A program made the translations under genes and the position numbers. Of a stretch of 13,911 nt of DNA, positions 8,213 through 13,895 are shown in pieces (position 1 is the stretch's first letter; each line of letters begins with the position of its first letter). The notes under the pieces are model-generated. The model searched no databases, had not been told where the DNA came from, and saw only the letters and a program-made list of their open reading frames with translations. The stretch is from an uncultured Desulfobacterium sp. (GTDB lineage: Bacteria; Desulfobacterota; Desulfobacteria; Desulfobacterales; Desulfobacteraceae). The stretch is taken from positions 1 to 13,911 of the forward strand of contig CAKZLA010000167.1 of the NCBI GenBank assembly GCA_937124525.1, in the 5' to 3' direction.

Positions 8213-9313
8213 TTACTCCTGGGTACCGGCGTGGGCCGATGAATCTGGTGCTTTTACAAGAATTCCGGTGTTGGAATAGACAAAAAAACGGGCAGGATTC
8301 ACAAAAATTGGGATTTCAGAACCCATCTTAATGGAGTGAATCCCCACCTCCTGGGTCACCAGTTTGAAGTTTTGATAGTGAGCATGGATAAAGGTTTCAG
8401 ACCCGTTGATTTCGGAAAGATCAATGCGGATGGAAAACTCCAGATCCGAAGGGGATTGTCGCTTGAAAAACAGGTGGTTTGCCCTGATGCCGTAAGTGTA
8501 ATCTCCCTCTGGCAACTCATCCAGGTGGGCACTGGATGGAACCTCAAGATCCTTGCCAATAACGGCCATGCCATTTTTTATTTTGCCGGATAAATAATTA
8601 ATGGGGGGATCACTGAACACCTCGGCCACCTTAAGTGTGCCGGGGTTGCGGTATACATGGGGCGTGCTGCCGGTCTGGAGTATCCGCCCCTCATCCATGA
8701 TTACAATTTTACCCCCCAGCTTCAGGGCTTCGCCAGGCTCTGTGGTGGTGTAAACCACTATGGCCTTTCTGTTGCTGAAGACTTCCTGTAATTCTTCCTG
8801 CAACTCTTCCCGGAGTTTGTAATCCAGGTTTACCAGGGGTTCGTCCAACAGAAGGAGCTGGGCGTCCTTGACCAGGGCTCTTGCAATGGCGCAGCGTTGT
8901 TGCTGACCCCCGGATAGTTCTGCGGGTAGACGATCCAGCATGGATTCCAGGTGAAGTACTCTGGCCACATCCATGACCCTGTCTTTGATTTCCGGACGGG
9001 GAACTCCACTGACTTTAAGTGGGGAGGCAATGTTGTCAAACACTGAAAAAGAAGGGTAGTTGATGAATTGCTGGTAGACCATGGCCACGCTGCGTTTTCT
9101 CACGGAAATGCCGGTGACATCTTCACCATCGAGCACAATCTGCCCGCTGGTGGGGCGATCCAGTCCGGCCATGATTCTTAAAAGTGACGTCTTTCCTGCC
9201 AGTGTTCGTCCTAAAATGACATTTCGAGAGCCGGATTCAAGTTTGAGGTTAAGGTCTATAAGATGGTTTATGCCATCCACGCGTTTTGTGATATTTCTAA
9301 GCGAAAGTCCCAT
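8213..9313 (-). CDS. glpS: ABC transporter ATPase lacking the H-loop histidine
   Basis: This 366-residue cytoplasmic ATPase is the first gene of the operon. Walker A is GRTLAGKT (35-42), the Q-loop is near 81-82, the signature is a perfect LSGGQQQR (133-140) and Walker B is LLLLDE with E158. The switch position, normally TH[DE], reads TTTEP: T191 replaces the catalytic His. The C-terminal third is a regulatory OB-like domain. The start at 9313 has GGGAG upstream. With GlpT it forms a heterodimer in which each subunit lacks a different motif (see findings). The candidate operon operators are at 9373-9430. Confidence 0.92.
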   Translation of the reverse strand: MGLSLRNITKRVDGINHLIDLNLKLESGSRNVILGRTLAGKTSLLRIMAGLDRPTSGQIVLDGEDVTGISVRKRSVAMVYQQFINYPSFSVFDNIASPLKVSGVPRPEIKDRVMDVARVLHLESMLDRLPAELSGGQQQRCAIARALVKDAQLLLLDEPLVNLDYKLREELQEELQEVFSNRKAIVVYTTTEPGEALKLGGKIVIMDEGRILQTGSTPHVYRNPGTLKVAEVFSDPPINYLSGKIKNGMAVIGKDLEVPSSAHLDELPEGDYTYGIRANHLFFKRQSPSDLEFSIRIDLSEINGSETFIHAHYQNFKLVTQEVGIHSIKMGSEIPIFVNPARFFVYSNTGILVKAPDSSAHAGTQE

Positions 9314-9372
9314 GTTGTTCTCCCGATGCCGCCATTGGAAGGGTTTTTTGCTCTTATGAAAAATCCATGTGA

Positions 9373-9430
9373 ATTAGATTCTGGGTCTAATCTGCAACAA
9401 TGGAACCCAAGGATGATTTAATGATCCTTG
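9373..9430 (-). promoter_or_regulatory. Two palindromes upstream of glpS, candidate operators
   Basis: The first palindrome is ATTAGA (9373-9378) and TCTAAT (9386-9391), overlapped by AGATT/AATCT. The second, at 9408-9430, has CAAGGAT and ATCCTTG arms with ATT-T-AAT inside, symmetrical except for one mismatched pair. Both lie 60-120 bases before the glpS start, where a repressor or activator of the operon would bind. I find no convincing sigma-70 or sigma-54 promoter; TTGCAG with a poor -10 overlaps the first palindrome. No regulator gene is in the window. Confidence 0.4.
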
Positions 9431-9557
9431 AAATATGTTTTTTTGTAATCTTGTGGCCCATTTGTTCTCATTGCAGAGATTCAATACTATTTTCGCTATC
9501 ACTAAAAGATGATCTTTACAAGTATTGTTTTTCATTTTTGAACATGAATATTCACTT

Positions 9558-9680
9558 GTTAAGTGCGCCTGCGGCGCACTTAATGCCGAGTTGAGAATAG
9601 GTTTGACGCACGCCGCAGCACACTTAACAACGAGTTGGAGCAGACAACCCACGTGGGTCGCTCCTCAACTCGGCATTAAC
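9558..9680. repeat. Nested palindromes resembling integron attC sites
   Basis: TTAAGTGCGCC (9559-9569) and GGCGCACTTAA (9573-9583) form a perfect 11-bp hairpin with a 3-base loop. TTAATGCCGAGTTGAG (9580-9595) has its exact complement at 9664-9679. The inner ACTTAACAACGAGTTGGAGC (9622-9641) can also pair with the right arm: CGAGTTG with CAACTCG (9666-9672), GGAGC with GCTCC (extra bases bulge), and outer TTAA with TTAA (9676-9679) across 3-base unpaired spacers. A CCCACGTGGG palindrome lies in the loop. ACTTAAC fits the attC core RYYYAAC, but the opposite core does not fit GTTRRRY on the same strand. Confidence 0.45.
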
Positions 9681-9961
9681 ATTCATGGTAAAGGGGGCAG
9701 CCTGCGTTTTTGCCTTGAATTTTAGCAATTGTTGTGCCATTTTTTTAAAAAAAACAGAAAGCCTTGCCCGGCTTGCCTTTTCGGCGTTAAAGAAAGGGAA
9801 AAAGGGATGAAATACAAAAAAGACGGCGCAGGATTTTTTCCAGATTGTAAAAATAAATGACACGTCAAGTTTTCCTGGATGAAATTAAAATTTTGAAGGG
9901 CCATCCCCCTAAACAGGGTCGGCGCCTGAAATGGTTAAAATTGAAAAGATGATTTTTTTAT
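9681..9961. other. Non-coding stretch without recognisable genes
   Basis: I see only short frames here. The longest plausible one is a 31-codon frame on the + strand (9857-9952), preceded directly by a stop and without a ribosome site. Homopolymer runs of A and T are common. Nothing else stands out. Confidence 0.5.
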
Positions 9962-10036
9962 CCAATAAAAAAAGGGCTCATCGTTTAAACAGAACCCTTG
10001 AATTTATTACCTGCTGACCCATAAGAATATAGCCCC
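9962..10036 (-). repeat. Decayed tRNA-Glu 3' end plus terminator (left repeat copy)
   Basis: Read on the - strand, this segment aligns with 13262-13337. Shared blocks in order are GGGG, ATTC, GGGTCA, CA, then TAATAAATTCAAGGG, the terminator stem, and AGCCCTTTTTTTATTGG. The tRNA part is degraded (TpsiC loop and stem altered, CCA spoiled), while the terminator part is well kept. Both copies face the same way, so this is a direct repeat bounding 3.3 kb. I read it as the oldest attachment-site remnant of integration at a tRNA-Glu gene. Confidence 0.6.
9964..9999 (-). terminator. Rho-independent terminator behind the tRNA remnant
   Basis: On the - strand an 8-bp stem AAGGGTTC / GAGCCCTT (one G-T pair) with a 12-base loop is followed by TTTTTTTA. 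It belongs to the decayed tRNA-Glu copy and today would end transcripts of the leftward gene that ends at 10141. Confidence 0.65.
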
Positions 10037-10140
10037 ATCTATCTCACCTCATATCACAATACGTTCATCCTTGAATATCAAGATATTGGTAATTTATGGC
10101 TATTATATTTGATATATGAGGATAGGGGGCGAATACAAAA

Positions 10141-10563
10141 TTAAAGATGAAAATCGGCAGATGTTTCAATTGCCATTTCCGGTGTGCCGAAGAATTTTCC
10201 ATTAGGGAATACGGATGTCTCATATTTGTTATGGGCATAACTGTAAAAGGCAATTCCCCATTCCTCTTCATCTCCAAAATAGCGAAGTCGGCATAGATAT
10301 ATTGGAGTATTTCTCATACGCTCTATATGCTCTTCCCTTGTTTCCGGGAAATCAGGCGGCCATTCTTTTATTGCTGGCTTTTCTGGCTCGGTATAAGCAT
10401 CCACATAGCAAAATTTATCGCGGAACCGAATGTCCAGTTTTGTATATCTACCGGCAAGGTTTGTCTCAGCAAATTTAATTATGCGTTGTTTTAACTGATG
10501 TTTTACTCTGTCATTTATTTTTACCCCACCACTATCTGGGTCTCGTTGCCACGTCTCCGACAT
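10141..10563 (-). CDS. Conserved hypothetical protein, function unknown
   Basis: This 140-residue soluble protein has no signal peptide or membrane segment. It opens with MSETWQRDPDSGG and contains IRFRDKFCYVDAYTEPEKP, an ETREEHIERMRNTP segment, CRLRYFGDEEEWGIAFYSY and a closing FFGTPEMAIETS block. I recognise this arrangement from small hypothetical proteins of cyanobacteria and some other bacteria, none with a known role that I can recall. The many aromatic and charged residues suggest a compact alpha/beta fold. The start at 10563 has AAGGA about eight bases upstream. It stands alone, lies inside the tRNA-bounded island, and its transcript would run into the terminator at 9964-9999. Horizontal arrival fits the context. 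Confidence 0.8.
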   Translation of the reverse strand: MSETWQRDPDSGGVKINDRVKHQLKQRIIKFAETNLAGRYTKLDIRFRDKFCYVDAYTEPEKPAIKEWPPDFPETREEHIERMRNTPIYLCRLRYFGDEEEWGIAFYSYAHNKYETSVFPNGKFFGTPEMAIETSADFHL

Positions 10564-10697
10564 TTTTAATCCTTTTTTGTCTTGATGGTGTCTGTGTTTT
10601 AGTTTTGCTCTGTTAATTTAACCAATAAAGGTAAAAGCCGCAAGTCATTAACGATTCTGGGTTCTGATATTTAAATAAAAATGTAAGGTGGAAGATA

Positions 10698-10856
10698 GTG
10701 TTGGAAAGAAAATTAAGAGGTTACAGACAGTTTTATGAAATATACCCGCAGATATAGGATTCACCGACTCCCAAATTGCAAAGCGCTGTAAACCTGTTGG
10801 GGAAAGGGGATTTTTTGCCTCCCATATCCGGACAAATTATGATCAATAGACATTAG
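10698..10856 (+). pseudogene. Fragment resembling a DUF1016 (YhcG-type) nuclease, with in-frame stop
   Basis: One frame reads LERKLRGYRQFYEIYPQI, then a TAG at 10755-10757, then continues DSPTPKLQSAVNLLGKGDF up to a second stop at 10854. The RxYRQFYxxYPQI block followed by an SPKL-type stretch is typical of the N-terminal helical domain of DUF1016 proteins, whose C-terminal part is a PD-(D/E)XK nuclease. No upstream start region and no nuclease domain follow, so this is a relic with both ends lost. The match is from memory of the family and the fragment is short. Confidence 0.42.
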
Positions 10857-10900
10857 ATATTATACCGATTTTTGTTTAAGTGATTGATTCTATTCTCAAG

Positions 10901-11024
10901 AGTCATAAGTTCTCATAACTTGTTGAAATTATTAGACCTGGATAAATGCTTTTTAAAAAATTAGACCTAATGATTTCAGTGAGTTATCCAAATTCAAACC
11001 AAGGCATGATGAGAACTTATGACT
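10901..11024. repeat. 124-bp inverted-repeat element
   Basis: AGTCATAAGTTCTCAT (10901-10916) has its exact 16-bp complement at 11009-11024. A direct repeat GATTCTATT lies just outside on both sides (10886-10894 and 11030-11038), and ATTAGACCT occurs twice inside (10931-10939, 10960-10968). The body has no reading frame. Size and layout recall a MITE. A similar-sized element lies on the other side of the two-gene module. Confidence 0.55.
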
Positions 11025-11069
11025 GACGAGATTCTATTGAATTTTGTAAAAACAGTTTTCTCAATTAAA

Positions 11070-11097
11070 TTGATAGATTATGAAAAATCGATATAAT
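11070..11097 (+). promoter_or_regulatory. Sigma-70 promoter for the two-gene module
   Basis: TTGATA (11070-11075), 16 bases, and a consensus TATAAT (11092-11097) make one of the best promoters in the window. It would start transcription near 11104 and give a leader of about 155 bases before the 11260 gene. The leader contains a small hairpin, ACCAAG/CTTGGT, near 11119-11136. Confidence 0.6.
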
Positions 11098-11259
11098 GTC
11101 TATTAAAAATCCGTTTCAAACCAAGCCTGAACTTGGTATTGCTGGGGTTAATTATGATTTGGGGGAATTGCTGTTAAAGGCGATTCCGCAGGATCAGACT
11201 TTATATTGTTTGGCTCAATAACCGTCTACACATGACGTCAACATACAGGAATAAAAAAC

Positions 11260-11703
11260 ATGAAGAAAAAAACAATATATAAAAAGCCTTCTCCCGCTTG
11301 GTTGGAAGCCTTAAAAAGAATTAAAATAAATCCATTTCAGTTAGAACTAAAGGAATTAAAAGCATTCAAAGATGTAGATCGTTATTTAAATGAACCCATT
11401 AGAGGCTCGAAAGAGTGGGAATACTTAATTCGATGTTTTCGGTTTTTAACCTCCTTTGCTTTGATTACAATATATGAAAAACGATTCCCTTCATTATCAA
11501 ATTGTTGGGAAGAGTTAGATCGTTTATTTATTAATGATGAAATCTTTGATGATGAAGTCTTTGTGCAATCTTGGATTTTTTGTGATTTTCCAATGAATAC
11601 AGAGAAAAAAACGATTTTAGATTATTTTGAAGAACTTGTTGCGGAAAACACAGATACTTTCAATAACTTTAAATATTTTATTGATTGTATGAAAAAATCT
11701 TGA
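11260..11703 (+). CDS. Hypothetical protein, first gene of an AT-rich pair
   Basis: I do not recognise this 147-residue protein. It begins with a lysine-rich segment (MKKKTIYKKPSPAWLEALKR) and is otherwise mostly helical, acidic and rich in Phe, Asp and Glu, for example NDEIFDDEVFVQSWIFCDF near 90-110. It has no signal peptide, and a short hydrophobic stretch (FRFLTSFALITIY, about 65-77) is too polar at its ends to be a sure membrane helix. The ribosome site AGGA lies about ten bases before the ATG. Base composition is far more AT-rich than the glp genes, pointing to transfer. It is followed after 21 bases by the 11725 gene in the same direction. Immunity proteins of toxin systems can look like this, but that is only a possibility. 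Confidence 0.72.
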   Translation: MKKKTIYKKPSPAWLEALKRIKINPFQLELKELKAFKDVDRYLNEPIRGSKEWEYLIRCFRFLTSFALITIYEKRFPSLSNCWEELDRLFINDEIFDDEVFVQSWIFCDFPMNTEKKTILDYFEELVAENTDTFNNFKYFIDCMKKS

Positions 11704-11724
11704 TTAGGACTCTACCAAGAAATA

Positions 11725-12066
11725 ATGAGCAGTAAAAAAACGATTAAGTTTCGTGAGCTATTTACTGGGAAAATTATAAAAATTGAAAACACAATACCAG
11801 AGTACGAGAGTGGTGAAATATTTCTAACACGACTTGTCGAAGTTGGAGAAAAAATATATTCATTTGGTGATCCGAAATGCTGGCCCAAAGAATATAAGCT
11901 TCAGTTGGAAAATATGATAAAACGCAAATTGTTTTATTTTGAGGCTCCTTCCATTGAAGAACAATACGAACAATTCATGAAACATGCTGGTCCATATTGG
12001 ATGTCATGTGTGGTTACCGATGAGGACTGTCCCATATTGCAACCCAACCATTATTTATCATATTGA
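11725..12066 (+). CDS. Hypothetical protein, second gene of an AT-rich pair
   Basis: I do not recognise this 113-residue soluble protein. Its first half looks beta-rich (TIKFRELFTGKIIKIENTIPEYESG, then LVEVGEKIYSFGD). The middle is a basic helix (KEYKLQLENMIKRKLF), and the end, with PYWMSCVVTDEDCPIL, contains two cysteines eight residues apart. The ribosome site is weak (AAGAAAT), so translation may depend on coupling to the upstream gene 21 bases away. AT-rich codon use matches its partner and differs from the rest of the window. No terminator is visible directly downstream; an inverted repeat begins 36 bases on. Confidence 0.7.
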   Translation: MSSKKTIKFRELFTGKIIKIENTIPEYESGEIFLTRLVEVGEKIYSFGDPKCWPKEYKLQLENMIKRKLFYFEAPSIEEQYEQFMKHAGPYWMSCVVTDEDCPILQPNHYLSY

Positions 12067-12101
12067 AATAATTTGGCTCATCACGGATTTGTGTGAAAAC
12101 T

Positions 12102-12224
12102 GGCTACCCACTTAACCCGAGATATTTTCAAAGATTTTTATGTGGATAATTAGCTTTTGATCCCTAAATTTCAGTCTGCCAAGATGCTTTATTTTAAAGA
12201 CTGTCCCGCCTTAAGTAGGTAGCC
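12102..12224. repeat. 123-bp inverted-repeat element
   Basis: GGCTACCCACTTAA (12102-12115) pairs with TTAAGTAGGTAGCC (12211-12224), one mismatch in 14. No gene lies inside. Its length almost equals that of the element at 10901-11024, and both contain TGGATAA followed by ATTTCAGT in the same order at similar offsets (41 and 66 here, 38 and 72 there). The outer arms differ in sequence. Confidence 0.45.
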
Positions 12225-12534
12225 GTTATCTAATAAAGTTTGAGTTTACATGTCAGTCTTTTTCAAGTTTACAATGCATAAAGTTTTATCTTGGATTAAT
12301 CGCGGAGCTGAGCGCCGTTTTAAATTGGGTGATACGACGCCGGAGTTGAATCTGGTTTCTTTCTTCATGCCCAATCCCCTCTGGGAGAACTTATTCATAA
12401 TTCCATTGGGTGCCAAATGACCCGGGAACTTGAAAATTAACTTATTAGCCGCCCTGGGGGGCATTCCACCTGGAACACATCCCCAGGTCCCCGGTGGTGA
12501 AGCAGTGACCAGAAGGCCGGGGAAGATTGCGGAA
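12225..12534. other. Gap without a supported gene
   Basis: A 56-codon + strand frame (12250-12420) and a longer - strand frame over the same bases exist, but neither has a ribosome site or a recognisable sequence. The GC content is higher than in the module to the left, so the junction near 12225-12300 may be a recombination border. Confidence 0.45.
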
Positions 12535-12837
12535 TCAACAAGCTTGTCTTGATTCTAACCATCGTTTGAAAGAACTCTGACTTTCCCCTGAAGGTGTCCC
12601 GGAAATTATACCTTGGACGCTGATATCCTCATCGATATCTGTCCAGTGCATCCCCTGCCCACCACCAATAAGCCGCCAATTATTTCTTTCAGCCACAGAA
12701 GCCTTTTGGAGGCGTGGATACCACGCAAGGGGTACGCTTATGGTTCGTCCGTCGTCAAGTTCAACGGTAAGAGTGTCCTCTGTTACGTTTAAATTGTTTG
12801 CCTTTGGAATATTGATTTTAACCGCTAAAGTAGTCAT
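12535..12837 (-). CDS. DUF2442 protein, partner of the DUF4160 gene
   Basis: This 100-residue protein has the DUF2442 layout: LTVELDDGRTISVPLAWYPRL (residues 23-43), a short helix with AERNNW, and the hallmark GMHWTDIDEDISV near 62-74. The family is small, cytoplasmic and probably DNA- or partner-binding. It regularly occurs directly after DUF4160 genes, and the pair is predicted to act as a toxin-antitoxin-like module; which member is the toxin is not known to me. The reading frame overlaps the DUF4160 gene by 20 bases, so translation is likely coupled. A tail of about 25 residues follows the last conserved block. No terminator is seen after the stop. Confidence 0.85.
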   Translation of the reverse strand: MTTLAVKINIPKANNLNVTEDTLTVELDDGRTISVPLAWYPRLQKASVAERNNWRLIGGGQGMHWTDIDEDISVQGIISGTPSGESQSSFKRWLESRQAC

Positions 12838-13054
12838 TCCATGCCCCCATTATTTCCACCTGATGTTTTTCAACAATGGATAAAACTTTTTTTATTTCAG
12901 ATCTGTTAAACCCGCCACTACTTTGAAGCCTCACCGGGTCAACCCAGACTTTTGCAAGGTTATTTTCACGTTCAACATGAACATGGATGGGCTCTCCATA
13001 GTCACCGGAATAAAAAAAGAACCGATAAGACCCTATCCGTAATATCGTTGGCAT
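12818..13054 (-). CDS. DUF4160 protein of a toxin-antitoxin-like pair
   Basis: This 78-residue protein carries the DUF4160 signature over nearly its whole length: MPTILRIGSYRFFFYS, EPIHVHVERE (residues 21-30), AKVWVDP (34-40) and a C-terminal helix ending AWNDYF. The conserved His pair and acidic residue in EPIHVHV might be functional, but no reaction is established that I know of. It is complete, has GGAGG eight bases before the ATG, and is first in a two-gene unit with the DUF2442 gene. The module sits just inside the right tRNA-Glu repeat, a common place for stabilising modules in islands. A weak -10 (TATACT) lies about 40 bases upstream. Confidence 0.85.
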   Translation of the reverse strand: MPTILRIGSYRFFFYSGDYGEPIHVHVERENNLAKVWVDPVRLQSSGGFNRSEIKKVLSIVEKHQVEIMGAWNDYFSG

Positions 13055-13261
13055 ATATCAAAACCTCCATGTGTGATCATTTATCAAGTATAAAACATGG
13101 ATGTAGAAATGAACACAAAATTCATGGATTGTGGTTTAAACTTCTGGGGATCAGGTTGGAAAGGATCACACCGCCACATCTGGGAGGGTGTGCCAGGGGA
13201 CAGCCTGGACAAAAAATGAAGCTGTAGGTTGGATATAGGGTTGGAAATGACTTTTTCACCC
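13055..13261. other. Region between the TA-like pair and the tRNA-end terminator
   Basis: No gene is supported. It should contain the promoter of the DUF4160/DUF2442 pair on the - strand. Confidence 0.45.
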
Positions 13262-13297
13262 AATAAAAAAAGGGCTCAGCTTTTCAGCTAAGCCCTT
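13262..13297 (-). terminator. Rho-independent terminator of the tRNA-Glu copy
   Basis: On the - strand a 12-bp stem (AAGGGCTTAGCT / AGCTGAGCCCTT, one T-G pair) with a GAAA tetraloop is followed by TTTTTTTA. It lies 12 bases behind the CCA of the tRNA fragment, as expected for a tRNA terminator. It is the intact version of the one at 9964-9999. Confidence 0.85.
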
Positions 13298-13309
13298 GAA
13301 TTTATTAAT

Positions 13310-13357
13310 TGGTGACCCCACGGGGAATCGAACCCCGGCTTCCGGCGTGAGAGGCCG
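13310..13357 (-). other. 3' half of a tRNA-Glu(CUC) gene, attachment site
   Basis: The - strand reads an anticodon loop CTCTCAC (anticodon CUC) between CGGC and GCCGG, a 4-base variable loop, a perfect TpsiC arm (CGGGG TTCGATT CCCCG), an acceptor 3' strand, A and CCA. The D-arm and 5' acceptor are absent: before the anticodon stem the sequence becomes unrelated AT-rich DNA. It is not a working tRNA. Such tRNA 3' halves starting at the anticodon stem are classic crossover sites for tyrosine integrases, and an integrase start lies 155 bases away. The intact gene should lie at the far end of the island, right of this window. Confidence 0.82.
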
Positions 13358-13423
13358 TGAGTTAACACAACTCTCAATATACTTCTTTATAGTTTTTCCT
13401 TTTAAAATCAATACTTAATGGAA

Positions 13424-13455
13424 TTGACTTTTGCCTTGATATAGTTCAATATATC
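13424..13455 (+). promoter_or_regulatory. Promoter of the integrase gene
   Basis: TTGACT (13424-13429) is followed after about 17-20 bases by an AT-rich -10 region (CAATAT or TATATC, 13447-13455). It lies between the attachment site and the integrase start, as usual for elements integrated in tRNA genes. Confidence 0.45.
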
Positions 13456-13471
13456 TATATATTGATTCTGT

Positions 13472-13495
13472 GGGGGTGAAATAGGGGGTGAAATT
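13472..13495. repeat. Tandem GGGGGTGAAAT repeat before the integrase
   Basis: GGGGGTGAAATA (13472-13483) is followed directly by GGGGGTGAAATT (13484-13495), two copies at a 12-base step between the promoter and the ribosome site. Short G-rich tandem repeats here may be arm-type integrase binding sites or an operator by which the integrase limits itself. That role is inferred from position. Confidence 0.45.
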
Positions 13496-13511
13496 AGAGA
13501 GGAGGTGGGTG

Positions 13512-13895
13512 ATGAAAAAGATTCAGGCCACAAGAAAACAAAAAGTTGGAAAAGAGGCTATAGAAGTTCCATACGCCGGTGTTTTTTACCGCATTGGAAA
13601 AAGGGTGGGCGGTAATGGAAGTGAGAAAATTTATTATGTGACCTTTAAAAAAAAGGGAAAGAAGATTGAAGAGAGAGTTGGCAGGCAGTATGCCGACCAG
13701 ATGACACCAGCAAGGGCAGCAAATATCAGGGCCGACATAATAGAGGGTAGGCGGTTACCCAAAAGAGAAAAAAAGGTTGTGGATGAGGCTTTAAGAAATG
13801 CCGAAAAAGATAGATATACGGTGGATAAGCTTTGGTATTGTGCGACAATTACCTTGGCCGATGACGACAATTATCTTGTCCGGTTAAAGATGTGA
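13512..13895 (+). pseudogene. Tyrosine integrase, N-terminal domain only
   Basis: The ATG at 13512 has an excellent AGGAGG six bases upstream; the GTG at 13488 overlaps the tandem repeat and is less likely. The 127-residue product has the arm-binding region of tRNA-targeting phage-type integrases (GVFYRIGKRVGG, KIYYVTFKKKGKKIEERVGRQ, MTPARAANIRADIIEG) and the start of the next segment (RYTVDKLW). In full-length relatives a core-binding domain and an R-H-R-Y catalytic domain follow. Here the protein runs into an unrelated tail (YCATITLADDDNYLVRLKM) and stops. It lacks all catalytic residues, so it cannot recombine DNA. A deletion join near 13836 is the likely cause. The intact promoter and start suggest the loss is recent. 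Confidence 0.75.

Noticed and set aside
9857..9952. A 31-codon + strand frame near the left tRNA remnant
   Set aside because: It is very short, directly preceded by a stop, and has no ribosome site or family match.
11096..11221. A 41-codon frame with protein-like composition ahead of the 11260 gene
   Set aside because: Its ATG overlaps the -10 box of the module promoter and it has no ribosome site, so it cannot be translated from that transcript. It may be a relic of an older gene.
12102..12224. Calling the 123-bp inverted repeat an attC site because it contains ACTTAAC
   Set aside because: No GTTRRRY box is found at the other end and the arms are not split into paired boxes with spacers.
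12250..12420. A 56-codon + strand frame, and a 72-codon - strand frame over the same bases
   Set aside because: Neither has a ribosome site or recognisable sequence, and the two exclude each other.
13310..13357. A complete tRNA-Glu gene
   Set aside because: The D-arm and the 5' acceptor strand are missing. The sequence departs from tRNA just before the anticodon stem.
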